Shown: positions 1 through 12,339, counted from the stretch's first letter. The stretch: DNA of 64,000 bases from Telopea speciosissima (GCF_018873765.1 NC_057925.1:6335568-6399567), one strand, 5' to 3'. Numbers and translations: made by a program. Notes: generated by a model not told the origin, from the letters alone.

Positions 1-944
1 TTAAGTCATGGATCTGAAAATGTCTTTATAATTCGGTTCGGATTAGATCTGGATCAACCCACCTATCCGGCGGATCTAACTGAATCCGAACTGAATGCTC
101 GCCTTAGAAACTCAAACTTTGACCACTTTTTGTGATCCTTAATCCACTAAATGTGGTGGTTTTTAGAACCGTTGTGGGTGGTTTCTTACAAGTTTCTTAT
201 GGAGAAGCAAATAACATTTATCTGGAAGTGCATTGTCTTTCACTTTATTTCACTGTATTTAGTGCATATTCTTCTACTCATTTGAAATAGTTGCTTGACA
301 GAGGATTTAATAAAATATAAAAATAAACTCAAGTGTCTTCATGAATTGATAGGTGTATTAGAACTGGAAAATTGTCTCACTTTTGAGCCAATCTGTTCCA
401 GTTAGATTAATATTCTTTTTCAATATTTTTTTTTACTCAAGCAAGTCAGATATTTTGATCTCAAACTTTTGCTTTGCTTTGTCTCCTGAATATTAGAATC
501 GAACGAGAACCGAATGGCATAACCGAATTACAATTGGATATAGTAACCGGATGTAATAACCAGATACACTTGACTGTAACCTGATTAAAACAGAACCGTC
601 CAAAATCGATTCGAGTATTCAATTTAGAACTGATCCGGGACTTGGTCCAGCTCTGAATCCCACTACCACTGCTTAGAACCGAACCAGATCCAAACCGAAT
701 ACCCGATTCCATACCCAATTGACACTCTTAAACCGGGATTGGTCGGCTGGGTTTTTACCATGGGAAGATAGGTGGTTGGTGGAAACTGGATTTTAATGGA
801 GAGAACAAAGATTCGGTCGATGGATCCGGACCTTTATCTGCTGCATCGCACGATGGCACAGCAGCGGATAAAAATTCGGATGGATCCCATTCTAATCTAT
901 AGTCTATTCAGAGAGTGACCTAAAGTGGGGATCGTACGTGGAAG
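1..944. other. AT-rich intergenic DNA with CCGAA-type low-complexity repeat
   Basis: No gene is visible. Around 460-720 the sequence is full of ACCGAA/GAACCG-like words, the low-complexity composition also seen at about 33.85-34.35 kb. Short frames across it are by-products of this composition. Similarity to the upstream flank of W3 begins only from about 1020. Confidence 0.5.
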
Positions 945-1218
945 TTGGCCCAAGGGATGGATTGCGATAAAAACGAAATTCAAAAGCACAATCCACTATA
1001 CCATCACCTTGTTTTAGCCCTTAGTGGCTACCTCATCCTCTATGCGTTGTTGCCAACTATGACTAGACATTACCAAACAAATTTAACTTCCGTGGGGTAT
1101 TTCTCCACTGATTCTGCTTTCCACTATACTCTCAATTTTAATAAATTAAAAAGCACAATCACATACATTCATTAGTGACTAGTGGCATGCAAGGTTGAAG
1201 CTGAATGTCCACAACTAT

Positions 1219-1225
1219 TATAAAG
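1219..1225 (+). promoter_or_regulatory. Candidate TATA box of W1
   Basis: TATAAAG lies 141 bp before the W1 ATG, inside a block (ACTATTATAAAGCC) that is repeated upstream of W3. A G-run (about 1255-1274) and a CT-rich tract (about 1300-1320) lie between it and the ATG, probably in the leader. The call rests on sequence and on conservation between two paralogues. Confidence 0.45.
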
Positions 1226-1254
1226 CCTTAGTTCATTTTTCATAGATTAGAAGT

Positions 1255-1274
1255 GGGGGTGGGGGGGGGGGGGG
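1255..1274 (+). repeat. Poly-G tract in the W1 leader
   Basis: Twenty bases that are all G apart from one T. W3 has a related G/A-rich run (45315-45353) at the same relative place, after the shared CATAGATT block. The run could form a G-quadruplex in DNA or RNA; that is inference. Confidence 0.8.
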
Positions 1275-1365
1275 TTGGAGGCAATTATCTAGCAAAGCTC
1301 TCTCTCTTTCTCTCTCTCACACTCGAGTATAAATGTTTCTTGAAACAAGAAGGAAGAAATAAGGT

Positions 1366-3786
1366 ATGGGGACTTTACGTACATTTGGTTTTTACATGGC
1401 CATGGTGATGGTCCAATTAGATTATGGTGGATCCACCATCCTCATGAAGATTTCACTCAACAAAGGACTCAGTCGATTAGCCTTTATAGTGTACAGACAC
1501 CTACTTGCCATGCTCTTGTTAGGCCCTTTAGCCTATTTCCTTGAGAGGTAATTAATTAAGCTCTTTTCCATCCGTTCAATTTGGATTTTCTATTGCCAAG
1601 CTGTCCGGTAGGACCCTACTGCCAAGACACAGTAAAGTGGTAAATGACCGCCTTACCCCCACTCGGGCAAGGCACTCGGACAAGGGTAAGGCGGTCATTC
1701 CCAACCTTGCTGTGTCTTGGCAGTAGGATCCTGCCAGACAGCTCGGCAGTAGAGGATTTGCTCCTTCATCATTCTCACACTCTGCCATGCATGCTTTCTC
1801 TTATAATTGCAGGAAACAACGCCCTTCTCTTTCACTTCGCTTGATGATCAAGATTTTCATTTTATCATCACTTGGGACTACTGTCCATCTCAATGTCTAC
1901 TATATTGGCCTTGATTACACTTCCCCAACTGTTGCTAGTGCCTTAAGTAATGTCATCCCTGGCTTCACATTTGTCATGGCAGTTCTTCTTAGGTGATGCT
2001 TCATTAACTATCTGATTCTTATTTCCCTAGTTTTTTTTTTTTTTTTAAAGTCCGAATATTATCTGGGACCTGAGGAAGTTCCTAAATTTTATTAAGATAT
2101 AAAACAACAAAAATAAAGTAGGGGACATATATAACCCGCTTTACCCCAACCCATGAAGAAATTCTTATTTTCATAATTAGTGTTGTCAATTTCTTACTTA
2201 ATACATTTACCAATTGAAGTGGTTAGAAAACATTTCCAATTCATTCAGGTTGGAGAAAGTGAGGATTAAGAGTGCTAAGGGGAGAGCAAAGATCTGTGGT
2301 ACATTGATTTGTACTGGTGGAGCTTTGATTTTTATATTCTGGAAAGGAGGTTACCACTTCAAAAGCTTGACCAGAAGCCCATTGATCGACATTACTAGAG
2401 GTTCTGTTCATGGATCAGCAAGGCACCACAAAGAGAACTGGGTCAAAGGTTCACTTCTTATTCTAACCAGCAATATTGCCTGGAGTGCATGGCTCATACT
2501 ACAGTCACTGGTCTCTGACGTCTATCCAGCACCATTATCATTGAACACTTTGATTTGTTTCTTTGCTTCTTTGCAATCTTCTGTTCTCGCTCTCTTTTGG
2601 GAAAGGGACCCAACATCATGGAGACTTGAATGGAATGTCCAACTCTTGACCATCATCTATTTTGTGAGTTATTTTCTATTTCTGTAGTGGAAATAGTTGT
2701 TACACTAATGGGAGTGTCTGAATGATCGAATTTGACACCTTTTAATTGTCTTTTATATTAATAACAGCCATTTTTTAAATTAAGGGTATAAAAGAGTTTT
2801 TAGAAAGAAAAAAAGAATTTGAAAGTGACATCATTATGTCAATATCAAAAAAGAATTTTTATCATCTCAAGTTTGGTGCGCTGCCCAGTGCACCTTTAAA
2901 ATGCATCGGATGGTACACCTCACTTGTGCATTGGCCACCATCCGATGCACTTTAAAGGTGCACTGGACATAACACCGCACTTGAGAAGATAAAAATCCAT
3001 CAATTATTATGCACATTTTTCTAGTATACATGTGATTGACAATATTTACTCTCATTGGAAATAATTTTATGTTATACTTAAAAGGAAAAAAAAAAACTAA
3101 AGTTAAAAAATATTTTACACCTAGAGGGGTATCAATAAGAAAATCCTTAAGATAAAACCATAAACTTAGGTAGATAGAAACAATGGGTAAATCTTTGTTT
3201 GATGATATTTGATTCTTGACAGGGAGTTGTCATCTCAGCCTTGGGGTACTACCTACAAACATGGTGTATCAGCCAGAAGGGACCAGTTTTTGCAGCCATG
3301 TTTTCTCCTTTGCAACTGGTGATGGTTGGCATATTCTCAACCATTGTCTTTGCTGAGCGGCTTCACTTGGGAAGGTGAGCAAACAAAACATAGAATGGTG
3401 AGGGTAACACCCCACATGGCGAGGTCCAATGAAGTGTAATCTCCACCCCATCTGACGAGGGGATCAGATGTGTGGTATTCCATTTCATTGGCCCTCAACC
3501 ATGTGGGGTGACACCCCACATGGGTAGAGGATCCATACTCTATTCCTACTATAGCAATTTCTACAGCCTCAATCTTAGATGGGTATGGATTGCTTGTGTC
3601 TCTTGCAGCTTAATCGGTGCATTCTTCATTGTCATGGGCCTTTATACCGTATTATGGGGCAAAAGCAGAGACAGTTGCAGTGAAGGGAAGGTTGGGAACA
3701 ATGATAAAAGTTCTCTTGATCATCCGACTCTAGAGATCTCCATAGCTAATCAACCCACCATCCTTGGCACAACTGTAAAAAACTGA
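1366..3786 (+). CDS. W1: WAT1-related (UMAMIT/EamA) membrane transporter
   Basis: Five exons: 1366-1547, 1813-1992, 2249-2663, 3223-3374 and 3609-3786, each intron GT-AG, giving 368 aa. The protein is hydrophobic throughout, as expected for the ten-helix, two-EamA-domain WAT1-related family. The first EamA half covers roughly residues 5-140 (motifs VYRHLLAMLLLGPLAYFLER, NVYYIGLDYTSPTVASALSN, KGRAKICGTLICTGGA). A hydrophilic loop at about 145-180 follows. The second half contains ISQKGPVFAAMFSPLQL and the terminal GLYTVLWGK. Family members move amino acids, auxin or other small solutes across plasma or vacuolar membranes; the substrate here cannot be told. Start: the ATG is preceded by AAATAAGGT, conserved in W2 and W3. 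The C-terminus is four residues shorter than in the paralogues. Introns 1, 2, 3 and 4 all hold repeats. This is the most divergent full copy but has no visible lesion. Confidence 0.88.
1589..1753. mobile_element. MITE in W1 intron 1
   Basis: A 165-bp element with near-perfect terminal inverted repeats of over 40 bp (TCTATTGCC...GGCAGTAGA) and an inner palindrome around GACCGCCTTACCCC/GGGGTAAGGCGGTC. It is flanked by GGATTT at 1583-1588 and 1754-1759, a probable target duplication. Intron 1 of W3, otherwise similar, lacks it. The GCCTTACCCC/GGGGTAAGG core links it to the MITEs at 24421, 47465 and 54018. Confidence 0.8.
2035..2110 (-). mobile_element. LINE 3'-end remnant in W1 intron 2
   Basis: Read on the minus strand this gives AATAAAATTTAGGAAC followed by TCCCAGATAATATTCGGAC, the same 3'-end signature as the LINEs at 25.2, 48.3 and 62.3 kb and, in plus orientation, at about 20.40-20.45 kb. 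Equivalent pieces lie in intron 2 of W2 (about 22975-23040), W3 (about 46065-46140) and W5 (about 60335-60410), so the insertion predates the array. Confidence 0.6.
2855..2996. repeat. Palindromic MITE-like hairpin in W1 intron 3
   Basis: The ends ATTTTTATCATCTCAAGT and ACTTGAGAAGATAAAAAT are inverted copies, and inside them CAGTGCACC...CATCGGATGG pairs with CCATCCGATG...GGTGCACTGG. W2, W3, W5 and the W4 pseudogene keep mainly the right arm. This is an ancestral insertion, best preserved in W1. Confidence 0.65.
3401..3530. repeat. Hairpin repeat in W1 intron 4
   Basis: CACCCCACATGG and CCATGTGGGGTG arms, with nested CCAATGAA/TTCATTGG and CATCTGA/TCAGATG pairs, form a long imperfect palindrome just after the exon 4 donor. 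The same hairpin follows exon 4 in W2, W3, W4 and W5, so it belongs to the ancestral gene. Confidence 0.6.
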
Positions 3787-4133
3787 CCAATCTATTGTGT
3801 TCAACTTCAAAGAACTTTGTTGTACAAGGAAAACTCGTTAGGTGGTACATGAATTATGCAAATGAATTCTGTAATATAAAGGTAAAAATGTATCAAACAT
3901 TAGACGACTATATGCACACATATTCAAATGGAGAAGCTTAATCTATCTAATAATCAAAGGTTACAAATGAAATGTGCCGGTAAAAATTCTCTTGAAAGGT
4001 GTAAATAGCTTGTTACTAGCTACAAAGGCTATTAATTTGGCAACCTTTAATCCATTCTGGATTAAATTCTACTCGGCTTGTCAGCTTAACTAATATTCTA
4101 TTTTACAAAGTAGCCAATTTAGAAGAGTTTACT

Positions 4134-4329
4134 AAATCCTATGTTTGTCCCCTTCTGTTGGCTCAGTTCTCTTGTGTTGGCTTAAGTTTTTGGCTGTTTT
4201 GGGCTGTCTCTCCTTTTGTTTCTCTCTGGTTTCCCTCACAACTTGATTCGACTGTAGGGATAGGCAGTTGTTTTGTTGTGGAGTTTTCTCCTTGTATTAT
4301 TATTCTTTTCCTTTCAAAAAAAAAAAAAA
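4134..4329 (+). mobile_element. Short retroposed LINE/SINE-like insert with A-tail
   Basis: About 195 bp ending in an A-run after CTTGTATTATTATTC. The right side continues TAGAAGATTCTACT and the left side has a degenerate copy; the W4 flank preserves the pair better (51039-51052 and about 51258-51267). The same insert is at 51053-51256, and its first part is at about 27608-27675 behind W2. I found no pol III A/B boxes, so a 5'-truncated LINE is more likely than a SINE. Confidence 0.6.
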
Positions 4330-4458
4330 TAGAAGATTCTACTTCTCTGGTAAATGTTGAATTAATCTCTTCATGATTCTAGCAAGTGAATCCAATGGAA
4401 GCAATTGATTGAGTCTAGAAATGATTTTTTGTAATATACAAATAGTTCCACAAATAAC

Positions 4459-7400
4459 ACATGAACAACAAGAAAACAAAATGTAGCAAAAACTGTCATG
4501 CCCCAAACCACCCCCTAAGAGGATTTGAGCAAGTGACCCGGATATCCCACAATATCCACCAATCCTCCAGGATCCAGAAGTAGTACTTACATGTCACAAA
4601 TCACACAATGAGGGTAGAAAGATAATAAATATATATCAAAGTGCAACGAAAGACTTGAACTATCCATAGATGATTTATATCAGTTATAGCAAAATCCCAA
4701 ATATGCATTTATGTTCAAAAGTACAATATTCTGATAGTTACACTTCTTGGAAGAAAGAAACTAAGATATCACAAAATCGCTACAGATCTGCAAAGTAAGG
4801 AAGATCTACAGATCCATTAACAGCTTCATCGTCCATTGATGAACCAGTACTTGTAAAATCATCTAAAAAGAAAGATTCCACGAGTGTGAGCTCCACTGAG
4901 CCCGTGAATGAAATATTAACCATGCATGCACATACAAGCACAACCATGAGTCTATATGCATGAGGTTCATTTATATTAATTAATCCACCTAGCAGCACAA
5001 CTAGGTCTAGGTAAAAGTACTACTACAATCCCCAATATGTGTATCCCTGGTGCGGGCTTCTAACCCCTTCCCGCGATACACCCATTGAGTTGTCAGAGAT
5101 GACTAGTCGACTCCAGCATCCCTTCCTAAGGTCAGCCCGACTAGCCCTCTAAGTTACCACTGTGCTACCACAAAGCCTATTGGCTATTGGAACAACCGAC
5201 CTCATCTGCCCTATTGACCCGATGATTCTATTGAACGACCAATGCCCCTTCAAGACATTGACCTCATACAATTGTGGCATCCAACGCCTTAACCCCTGTT
5301 GGCAAGGGTTCGTAGTATGGGTTTTATTATTCCCTAGCCACATGCAATACTGTATAAAGTATACAGTGTTCCTGCATCCCGTACTACAGCGCATCATACC
5401 TTTCATTTCCAAGCCAGCTACAACATCTAAGCTAACAATTTATATGTAATTATTCCAACAGTTACATTATACCATCAACAGTTTCCAATATAATTCCAAA
5501 CAAGAATAAGAGTTTATAAAGACAGTAAAGTAAACTGTTCTTATTATCATAACCCAACAGTTATATTACACCTACACGTATGGTATAATTCCACTCACCT
5601 TGTTCAAGTCCTGTTTGTCCTTCGGTCTGTCGGGTCCCAGTTGGGCTTTGACACTGCTCTTCAAACCCGGGGCTATAACCTATGTTAATGGGACCATTAG
5701 AATACATTAAACACTGTTAAAAGGGGTTTAGAGTCCTAGGGTTGCCTTAGGATAGGTTGGTTTCAGACCTACACACAAAACAGTGTTGACAACATTCTCT
5801 GGGACTTGTACTGGGCCTTAGGGGAAACACCCAGTGCATCACCCAGAGAATAAAAAACAGCAACAGTGGGGGTTTTCTTTATGGGCTTCCCTTGTTCTAA
5901 GTCACAACAGCCTTGGGGAGTGATGGTAAAGGTTCTCCCCATACTTGGCTCATGTTTTGGGCTCATGGTCCTTCCTTGGATCATGGCCAATGGGGCTCAT
6001 TGGTGCACCAGAGGTAAAGATGATAGCATGGTTGCATGGGATAGGGGTTCATGATGGTTTTTATGTTCCAAATAGTATTTTGGGGCTGTGGGTGAAGTCC
6101 TAAAAGGTTTGGATCAGTTTTGATCACAAACAGCAACTCTAGGCCTTTCACTGGGCATTTTGGTGCAACTCCCAGTGCAACGCGCAATGCCTGTTCAACA
6201 CGGGATTTTTGAACATCTATTAGGACTTCTCTGCAGATTTCTTCCCAATACGACTTGGGATGCTTCTTAGAGGTTAGTAATACACTCATACAAGGTTTCT
6301 TGGTGGGATTACATGATTCCTTCTTGGATTTCACAAATTGGAGGTGAAGCTAGCATATGCTTGCTCCAACCGACCATGCATGGCTATGGTTTGATTTCCT
6401 AACATGTTTACTTAGCATTACAGATAAGGGAGGAGTCCAATTTAGTTTAGCATAGTTCCAGATTCATGAATTGTTTGAGGATAATGACATGCATGCATGA
6501 ATCCACAATTCTTCTCTACAAGGCATCACCCATATCCATCGTTTTGACATGTTAGGTAGCCATTCCATGGCTGGATCAGGTGTTCATGATGAACCCAAGG
6601 CTTAGGAAGGTATATTAGATGGATCAAAAGAGAAATCAAAGCATGCATGTCAAATATCATGTTCCTAAGCATCAACCATGACAACTTCATGTGAAGATAT
6701 GACATAAACATAGGTATATATTTTAATTCTGTAATTTTGGGCTAAAACCAAAACTAAGGAGGGGGATATGGGGTTTGGAGAACAGTTTTAGTAGAAGGAA
6801 TTACTTTCAAAATCAAAGAGAATCAAATGCCAAAGCTTCCTTCTCTTCTTCTCTTCTTTCTCTCTTTCTTTCTTTCTTTCTTTCTTTCCTCCTACGTTTG
6901 GAATAGTAGGAGCAAATGTCTAAGGCTGAGTTTTCTATTTATAGGCCTTAGCCTACTAAGGCCTGTTTGGCTAGGGGCTGATATAAGAAAAACACATTAT
7001 TTCCTAGCTTTTCTATGTGTAAGGATGGGTTGGTGGGTCCCACATGGATCCAAGGCTGGGGGATAGTTCCTACATATCCTAGGGGATGTATTGAGGGGAT
7101 CCAAGAGCAAGGAATAGGGTTCCCACAAGTCTGGAACGAAGAATACATTAATCAGCAACTCTGGGCCTTGCACAGGGTGTTTGGTGCATCTCCCAGTGCA
7201 TCGCCCAGAGAATCCTGCTTTGCTGTTTTTTTGCTTGGATTGAAACAAAATTTCAGTTCACTTAAAGGCATAATTCGATAGTAGTTTCTTCTAACAAAAA
7301 GAAGTTCTATGAGTCTAGTTTCTAACAAAATTGGAATCAAAGAAAATGATGTTCGGATGATGGAGTTATATTATTTTTATTAAACAGGGGTCAATCTGCC

Positions 7401-8104
7401 AAAACAGAATGATTCAATTCTTGACAGCAACTTGAAGTGGAATTTTAACTAACTTAGAGACATAATTAGGCAGTGGTTTATTCTAAGAAAATGCATCTTT
7501 ATGAGTGTAGTTTCTAACAAAATTAGAATCACGGGAAATGAAGTTTAGATGATGGAGTTACATTATTTTTATTAAACAATGGTCCGTCTGCCAGAATAGT
7601 AGAATATGATGTTTGAGTAGGGATTTAACATGCATGTATGGAATTGAGTTCTTATCATCAAATCAAACATGCAAGTTGATGTTTGGTCCACAAATGCTTT
7701 AATTCAAGCATTCAAGGTGATGAGGGTCAACATTAGTTTAACCTAGAACTAGCATTTGGTCCCATGGTTGGGTTAGGTCCTATAGTTGGGTTTAAGCATG
7801 CATGCAAAGGAATTGGGTTTATAATTAATCAATTCATGACAACCTAAGCATGCATGATAATAAAAGGTCCATGCATAGTTATCCTAATCGGATAACCGCC
7901 TATTTGGATTATTGGGTATCTCATATTGCCGATCTTTAACGACTTCTTTTCTGGCCAAGGGGGCTATCTTTTTCCCGATTTTCTTTTTTAACTCATGCAT
8001 CCTTGAGCAAGGTGCAGGTCGTATTTTCGCTCCCCTGTGACAAAATGTGGAGTCATTCATTTGACTTTTGTCCAATGCGTGCCCTCAGTCAAATGAGGGC
8101 ATTC
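4459..8104. other. Repeat-rich insertion DNA, possibly LTR-derived
   Basis: The flank shared with W4 stops near 4458 and the W-type flank resumes only near 20.5 kb, so this block is inserted DNA. A TGTCATGCCCC start near 4495 resembles a common plant Gypsy LTR beginning, but I could not find a matching end. Internal repeats include a CAGCAACTCT...CCCAGTGCA word near 5830, 6130 and 7160. A 192-bp tandem pair is centred on TCTAACAAAA at 7321 and 7513. A (CTTT)n tract lies at about 6855-6888. No coding gene is recognised. Confidence 0.4.
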
Positions 8105-9719
8105 TGTAGATACCACATTTTGACACCTTGGAAGTGTGTCTTGGCAATAATGGTCAAGGTCGTAACTCGTGTGGTAACTGAATGGCAAGAACTACCAAAT
8201 TACCCCTACCCCACTTTTTGTAACCAAACTGTCCCAAGTAGAGCCTAAACCCCTAGCATAGCCTTATTTAACCATTTTAAGTCCACATTTGAAGTTTCAC
8301 CCAAATCCAACACCTTTTATGAAAATGACCATTTTGCCCTTGGCATGGTTCTCAGTATTCGGACCACCCAATTTAGTCTGAAACACTTTGGATGACCTAA
8401 TTTGGTCATATTAAGCTTTTATGTAAACGACCAAATCGAATAATTTTTGTGAACATGACCATTTTGCCCCTGGCATGGTTCTTGGTATCCGAGCCACCTG
8501 ATGTGACCTGAAACCATTTGGATAACCTTATTTGGCCATATTGTGCTTACACGTAAAATTTTGAGTAATTTTGGTATCATTTGGACCTTGATCGGCGTGA
8601 AACACCATTTATGTGTTTTTCTCTGTATCTGTGTCACTTTTCAAAAAAAAATTTGATTATTTCAACCGTACGGATGGAAAGTAAGTGTTGCAACCTTCGC
8701 GACAATATATGGCGCATCAAAATCGGCCATTCGGATCAAAAGATATTGATGTTTGAATGTGAACCCTTAAAATGAAATCTTTTTTTTTAGAGAAAAACAA
8801 AAAAAAAATTTAAATGACCCAAGTCAAACCGGATTGACCCGACCGGCCAATCCGGCCTGACCCAGCCCGACTGGGCTTGGCCCCATTGCCACATGGGTGT
8901 TCCAAATTCATGACTGACTGCACTAGCCTAGGCTGCCTAGCCGCCCTAGCTTGCACATAAGTTGTGCCTGCCAGCCTCCCCACCAGCCTCTTGTCCTCTG
9001 CAACTAACGCCCAAGGGTCTTTGAGACCTTTCCTGGAATAGGTTTCGTTCCTATAAATAAGAGACCATTTGGAAGGTTTATTGGAGGAGAGAATTCATGA
9101 GAAAATTACGTTTGTGAATCTCGTTCTCCCCACTTTGAATCCATGTTATCTAAATCTCCAGATCATTCTACCATAGATATATAAAATTCTGCAAATACTC
9201 CTTGCTCATCACTCTTGCCATTTGGAACGGCCTTCAGAGGCCTTCAGCGACGATTTGCGGCCGAAGAAGATTACCCAAGCTGAGCCCAGGACCTTTCACA
9301 GTTCAAGGGTATTTTTATATATTTTCTTTGATTTTCTTTACAAAAAGAAGTTGTTTTGCAATTACAAAAATACTAAAAATAATACAAGAGTGATAAAATC
9401 TTGTAATTTTTAGGAGAAATGTTTCCCACTGTTTTTTATGTCCATTAATTTTCCTGAGGTCCAAATCATGTGTTTGGGACACTATTGCCCCTGTGAATAT
9501 TTTGAGGTTTTGCAAGAGTGGGACCCACAAAATTGGATTCGGGCTTAGACACTGATATGGGTGTGAAGAGCATGTTTATATTAGTATGTATTTGTTTCGG
9601 TTTGGTCTGATTCGGTTATTTGACATTAATTTTGTATTTTCTTTGTTTTAATCATTGTTTTTACATTCTAGAAAACATGAAAAATTAAAGAAATGTAAGA
9701 AAATCATTAAAAAAAATTA
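8105..9719 (+). mobile_element. Left part of a long LTR-like sequence (Gypsy Tat/Ogre-like?), split by the MULE
   Basis: Starts TGTAGATACC, has a TATAAATA box at 9052-9059, and holds a 130-bp imperfect tandem duplication (GACCATTTTGCCC at about 8327 and 8457). It continues beyond the Mutator-like element at 18595. The right part ends near 19930 with GGTGGTGACTCC-like and TGCTGGGTGTCTAACACC words that I associate with Tat/Ogre LTR and primer regions; that assignment is from memory and tentative. No internal gag-pol is visible. Confidence 0.4.
9711..9719. repeat. Left 9-bp target duplication of the MULE
   Basis: AAAAAATTA here is repeated exactly at 18586-18594, immediately outside the inverted termini that start at 9720 and end at 18585. 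A 9-bp duplication is typical of the Mutator superfamily. Confidence 0.8.
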
Positions 9720-10462
9720 GGGTTTTTTTCACGTACCCCCTGAGGTTTGACATAATTATGAAAAAAATCCTTCAATTTTGAAAAATTTTGCGTGACCCCC
9801 TAAGGTTCTTAACAGTTAACAGATACACCCATTCCGTTAGTCTAGGTCTAACAATGTTAAAATCAAGGGGTGAATTGACAAAAATTCCTTTACAAGAAAC
9901 ATATAAAAAAGGATTTGAGAAAGATGGGTTGCAAATATCCTTGTAGTAAACGTTGGAATTCTGGAGAACAGCAAGATATTGTCGTGTATTTTAATGGGTT
10001 TTCTTTCTGAGCTTTGTGACGTTGATTGGATTTGAGCCATAAAATTTCGAATTTAGGGGTTCGGTTTTGGGCGTAATAGGGTTTCGCTGATTTAAAATTG
10101 CTTAATCGTGCGAAGGAGGCCATGTCGTAACAACTTTTGACGTTTTCTCTTCCACATCAATCTCACAATTAAAGCAAAATCTAATCTCATAAGCAAAAGA
10201 GCTAGCTGCTCCTCTGCTTCCGTACTTTAGATACATATTAGACAGTAACAGATCTACCTGTAGAAAAACTCAAAAGCTAAAAAGCAGAAGCTAGAAGAAT
10301 TGAAAGAAAGGATCAGAACAAATCTTTGAGCTTAGAGTTAAAAGATGAGAATTGAAAGCAGAAAGGCCAATTAGACAGAAATTGCAATTAGCAACCATAA
10401 AAAAGAGAAATGCCAACTTTCCTGAGAAGCCTTTTAAACAATAAAAAAGATCAAGAAGAAAC

Positions 10463-10983
10463 TTTTAGAATTTTAGTTCTAATAAAATTCTATATGGACA
10501 TAATTAAATCCCTAAATCAGACTAATTAGGGTTTTGGTCTAATAAAGTGGGGTCATTAAGTTATATTAGAAGTCTAATATGGACTGGCTTAGTGTGGGCC
10601 GGATAGATTCCTAATGGGACTGTGATGAGTCAGACCCTATAGGAATTACTATATAAGGAGAGCTAGGTCCCCCCTCTACCCATCACAACTTATTATTCTC
10701 AATTACTATTGAGGAGTGTATTCTTGAAAGAGAGGGAGATATTCAGTGTTCGTCGTCCTTACGCATTCGGTATTCTCATCAAGCCAGTTACTTTGGGAAT
10801 AGAGGGGAAGCACCTAGATCTTTGTTCTTTATTTTTCGCTGCAATCATTATCACTATAGATGCGAAACAAGGTTGATGGTTCTATCCCTATTTTCTATTA
10901 TTTATTTGATTGTGTTCTTGAACGCCCTATGGAGATCCTGGCTTATGGGATTTTGTCCCTATTCGGATCGATTTATTATAACA
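10463..10983 (+). repeat. 5' LTR of nested Copia element
   Basis: A 521-bp direct repeat of 16852-17372, differing at about 20 sites, mostly transitions. It holds TATATAA at about 10650-10656. The first dinucleotide is TT where the 3' LTR has TG; both copies end in CA. GAAGAAACT at 10455-10463 recurs at 17376-17384, just outside the 3' LTR, but it is offset by 3 bp, so I do not claim it as a clean target duplication. Confidence 0.9.
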
Positions 10984-10985
10984 TG

Positions 10986-10996
10986 TGGTATCAGAG
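10986..10996 (+). other. Primer-binding site, initiator-Met tRNA type
   Basis: TGGTATCAGAG two bases after the 5' LTR is the usual plant Copia primer-binding site complementary to initiator methionine tRNA. Confidence 0.85.
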
Positions 10997-12339
10997 ACTC
11001 CATAGATCCGTTCTTGAACCTATATGGATTCAAAATAATAGAACATAATAAGGGAATCGAAAATTTTTCGATTCGAATTAAGGTTTTTAGGGTTTTTTTC
11101 AGTTTTCCAAAAATCCTTACGGACACTGGCATTCTGCCGATTTTTTTAGCCAGCAAAAATAGAATCTGGTCACATGGGGGCGTAGAGCTCGAAAAATCAA
11201 AATTTTCGATGGGTGGATCACCGCCAGCGGCTGCCAGACGCGCTTTCATGCGCCGACGGTAGCCGCGGGTGATCTTCACTCGCCGGCAGAAGGTTTAAAA
11301 AATAAAAAATAAAAAAAATAAAAAAAATAAAAAAAGGGATATGGGTTTTGCTATTGTGCGCCTGACAGTATTTTCTGGGCAATGCTAACGTGAGCCACCC
11401 GGGTCGGGCCGACCCGGTTTATGACCCGAAAACCCGACCCATTGACCAGGCTAATGACCCGTTTTGGGTTGGACCGGGTCTGAACCGGTTCACTCGAATC
11501 GGGGGGTTGAGCCAAATTGATTTGGTTTGACTTTTCGGATCGGTTTGACCAGTATAGTCAATCGGATTTGGACTTGAACTTTGACCGGGCTTTCTGGGGG
11601 CTACGAGACTCTGTTTGGGATCCCATTTTTTGCGTTGGCTCTGTTTTTCTGTGCTCTACACAGTGGTGCCCTCTGTTTTGATCAGATATGAATATTTTAA
11701 ATATTTTTGGTATTCTTTTGATGCATGCCCTTTATATAATTTATCGGTTCGTTCTATTGGGAACCGAACCAATTTCTGAATTGCTGGAATACCTACCTTG
11801 ATGAACAGAATTATTATTATTTTGTGTTAATTTTAAGACATTTAAAGTTCCTTGTCATAAATTATAAAATAACACATTGTTTAAGGATGTAAGTAATTTT
11901 GGAAAATCCCGAAAGAAGGTTTCATGTTTTCGACAGGATGCAGCCGCCAAAGCGACCTTCCTTGTTGGATTTGTGAAACACCGATCTTATACAGTTGTGG
12001 GATATTCTTCAACTCTGATGTGTGGTCATACACCCAAAGGTGGTGGTCATGTATTGGTACTTGAAGGGGTACATATACAGTATGCATGTGAATAGGTTGA
12101 CCCTAGAATTCTGCACACCCAAAGGTGGTGGATTTTGAAAGTTGAGCTGTATTCCCATGGCCACTGGTATGTAGGGATTTTTACAATTGCATATTGAAAA
12201 TTCAGCCCAAAGGTGTTTTCACAATGATGTGTGTAAAATTCTCATTAGCTTATAAAGTTTTCAAGCAGTACTTGCAGCATTTTAATTATTATACTGTTCA
12301 TTGTTTAAATTTTCAGTCGCCTTCTCTGTCAATAATAAC

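Noticed and set aside
4495..8104. A complete LTR starting TGTCATGCCCC
   Set aside because: The start resembles plant Gypsy LTRs, but no matching CA end, second copy, primer site or target duplication could be found, so it is reported only as insertion DNA.
10822..11262. 146-codon plus-strand frame
   Set aside because: It spans the 5' LTR, primer site and leader of the Copia element and has no domain; the gag start is much further on at 12340.
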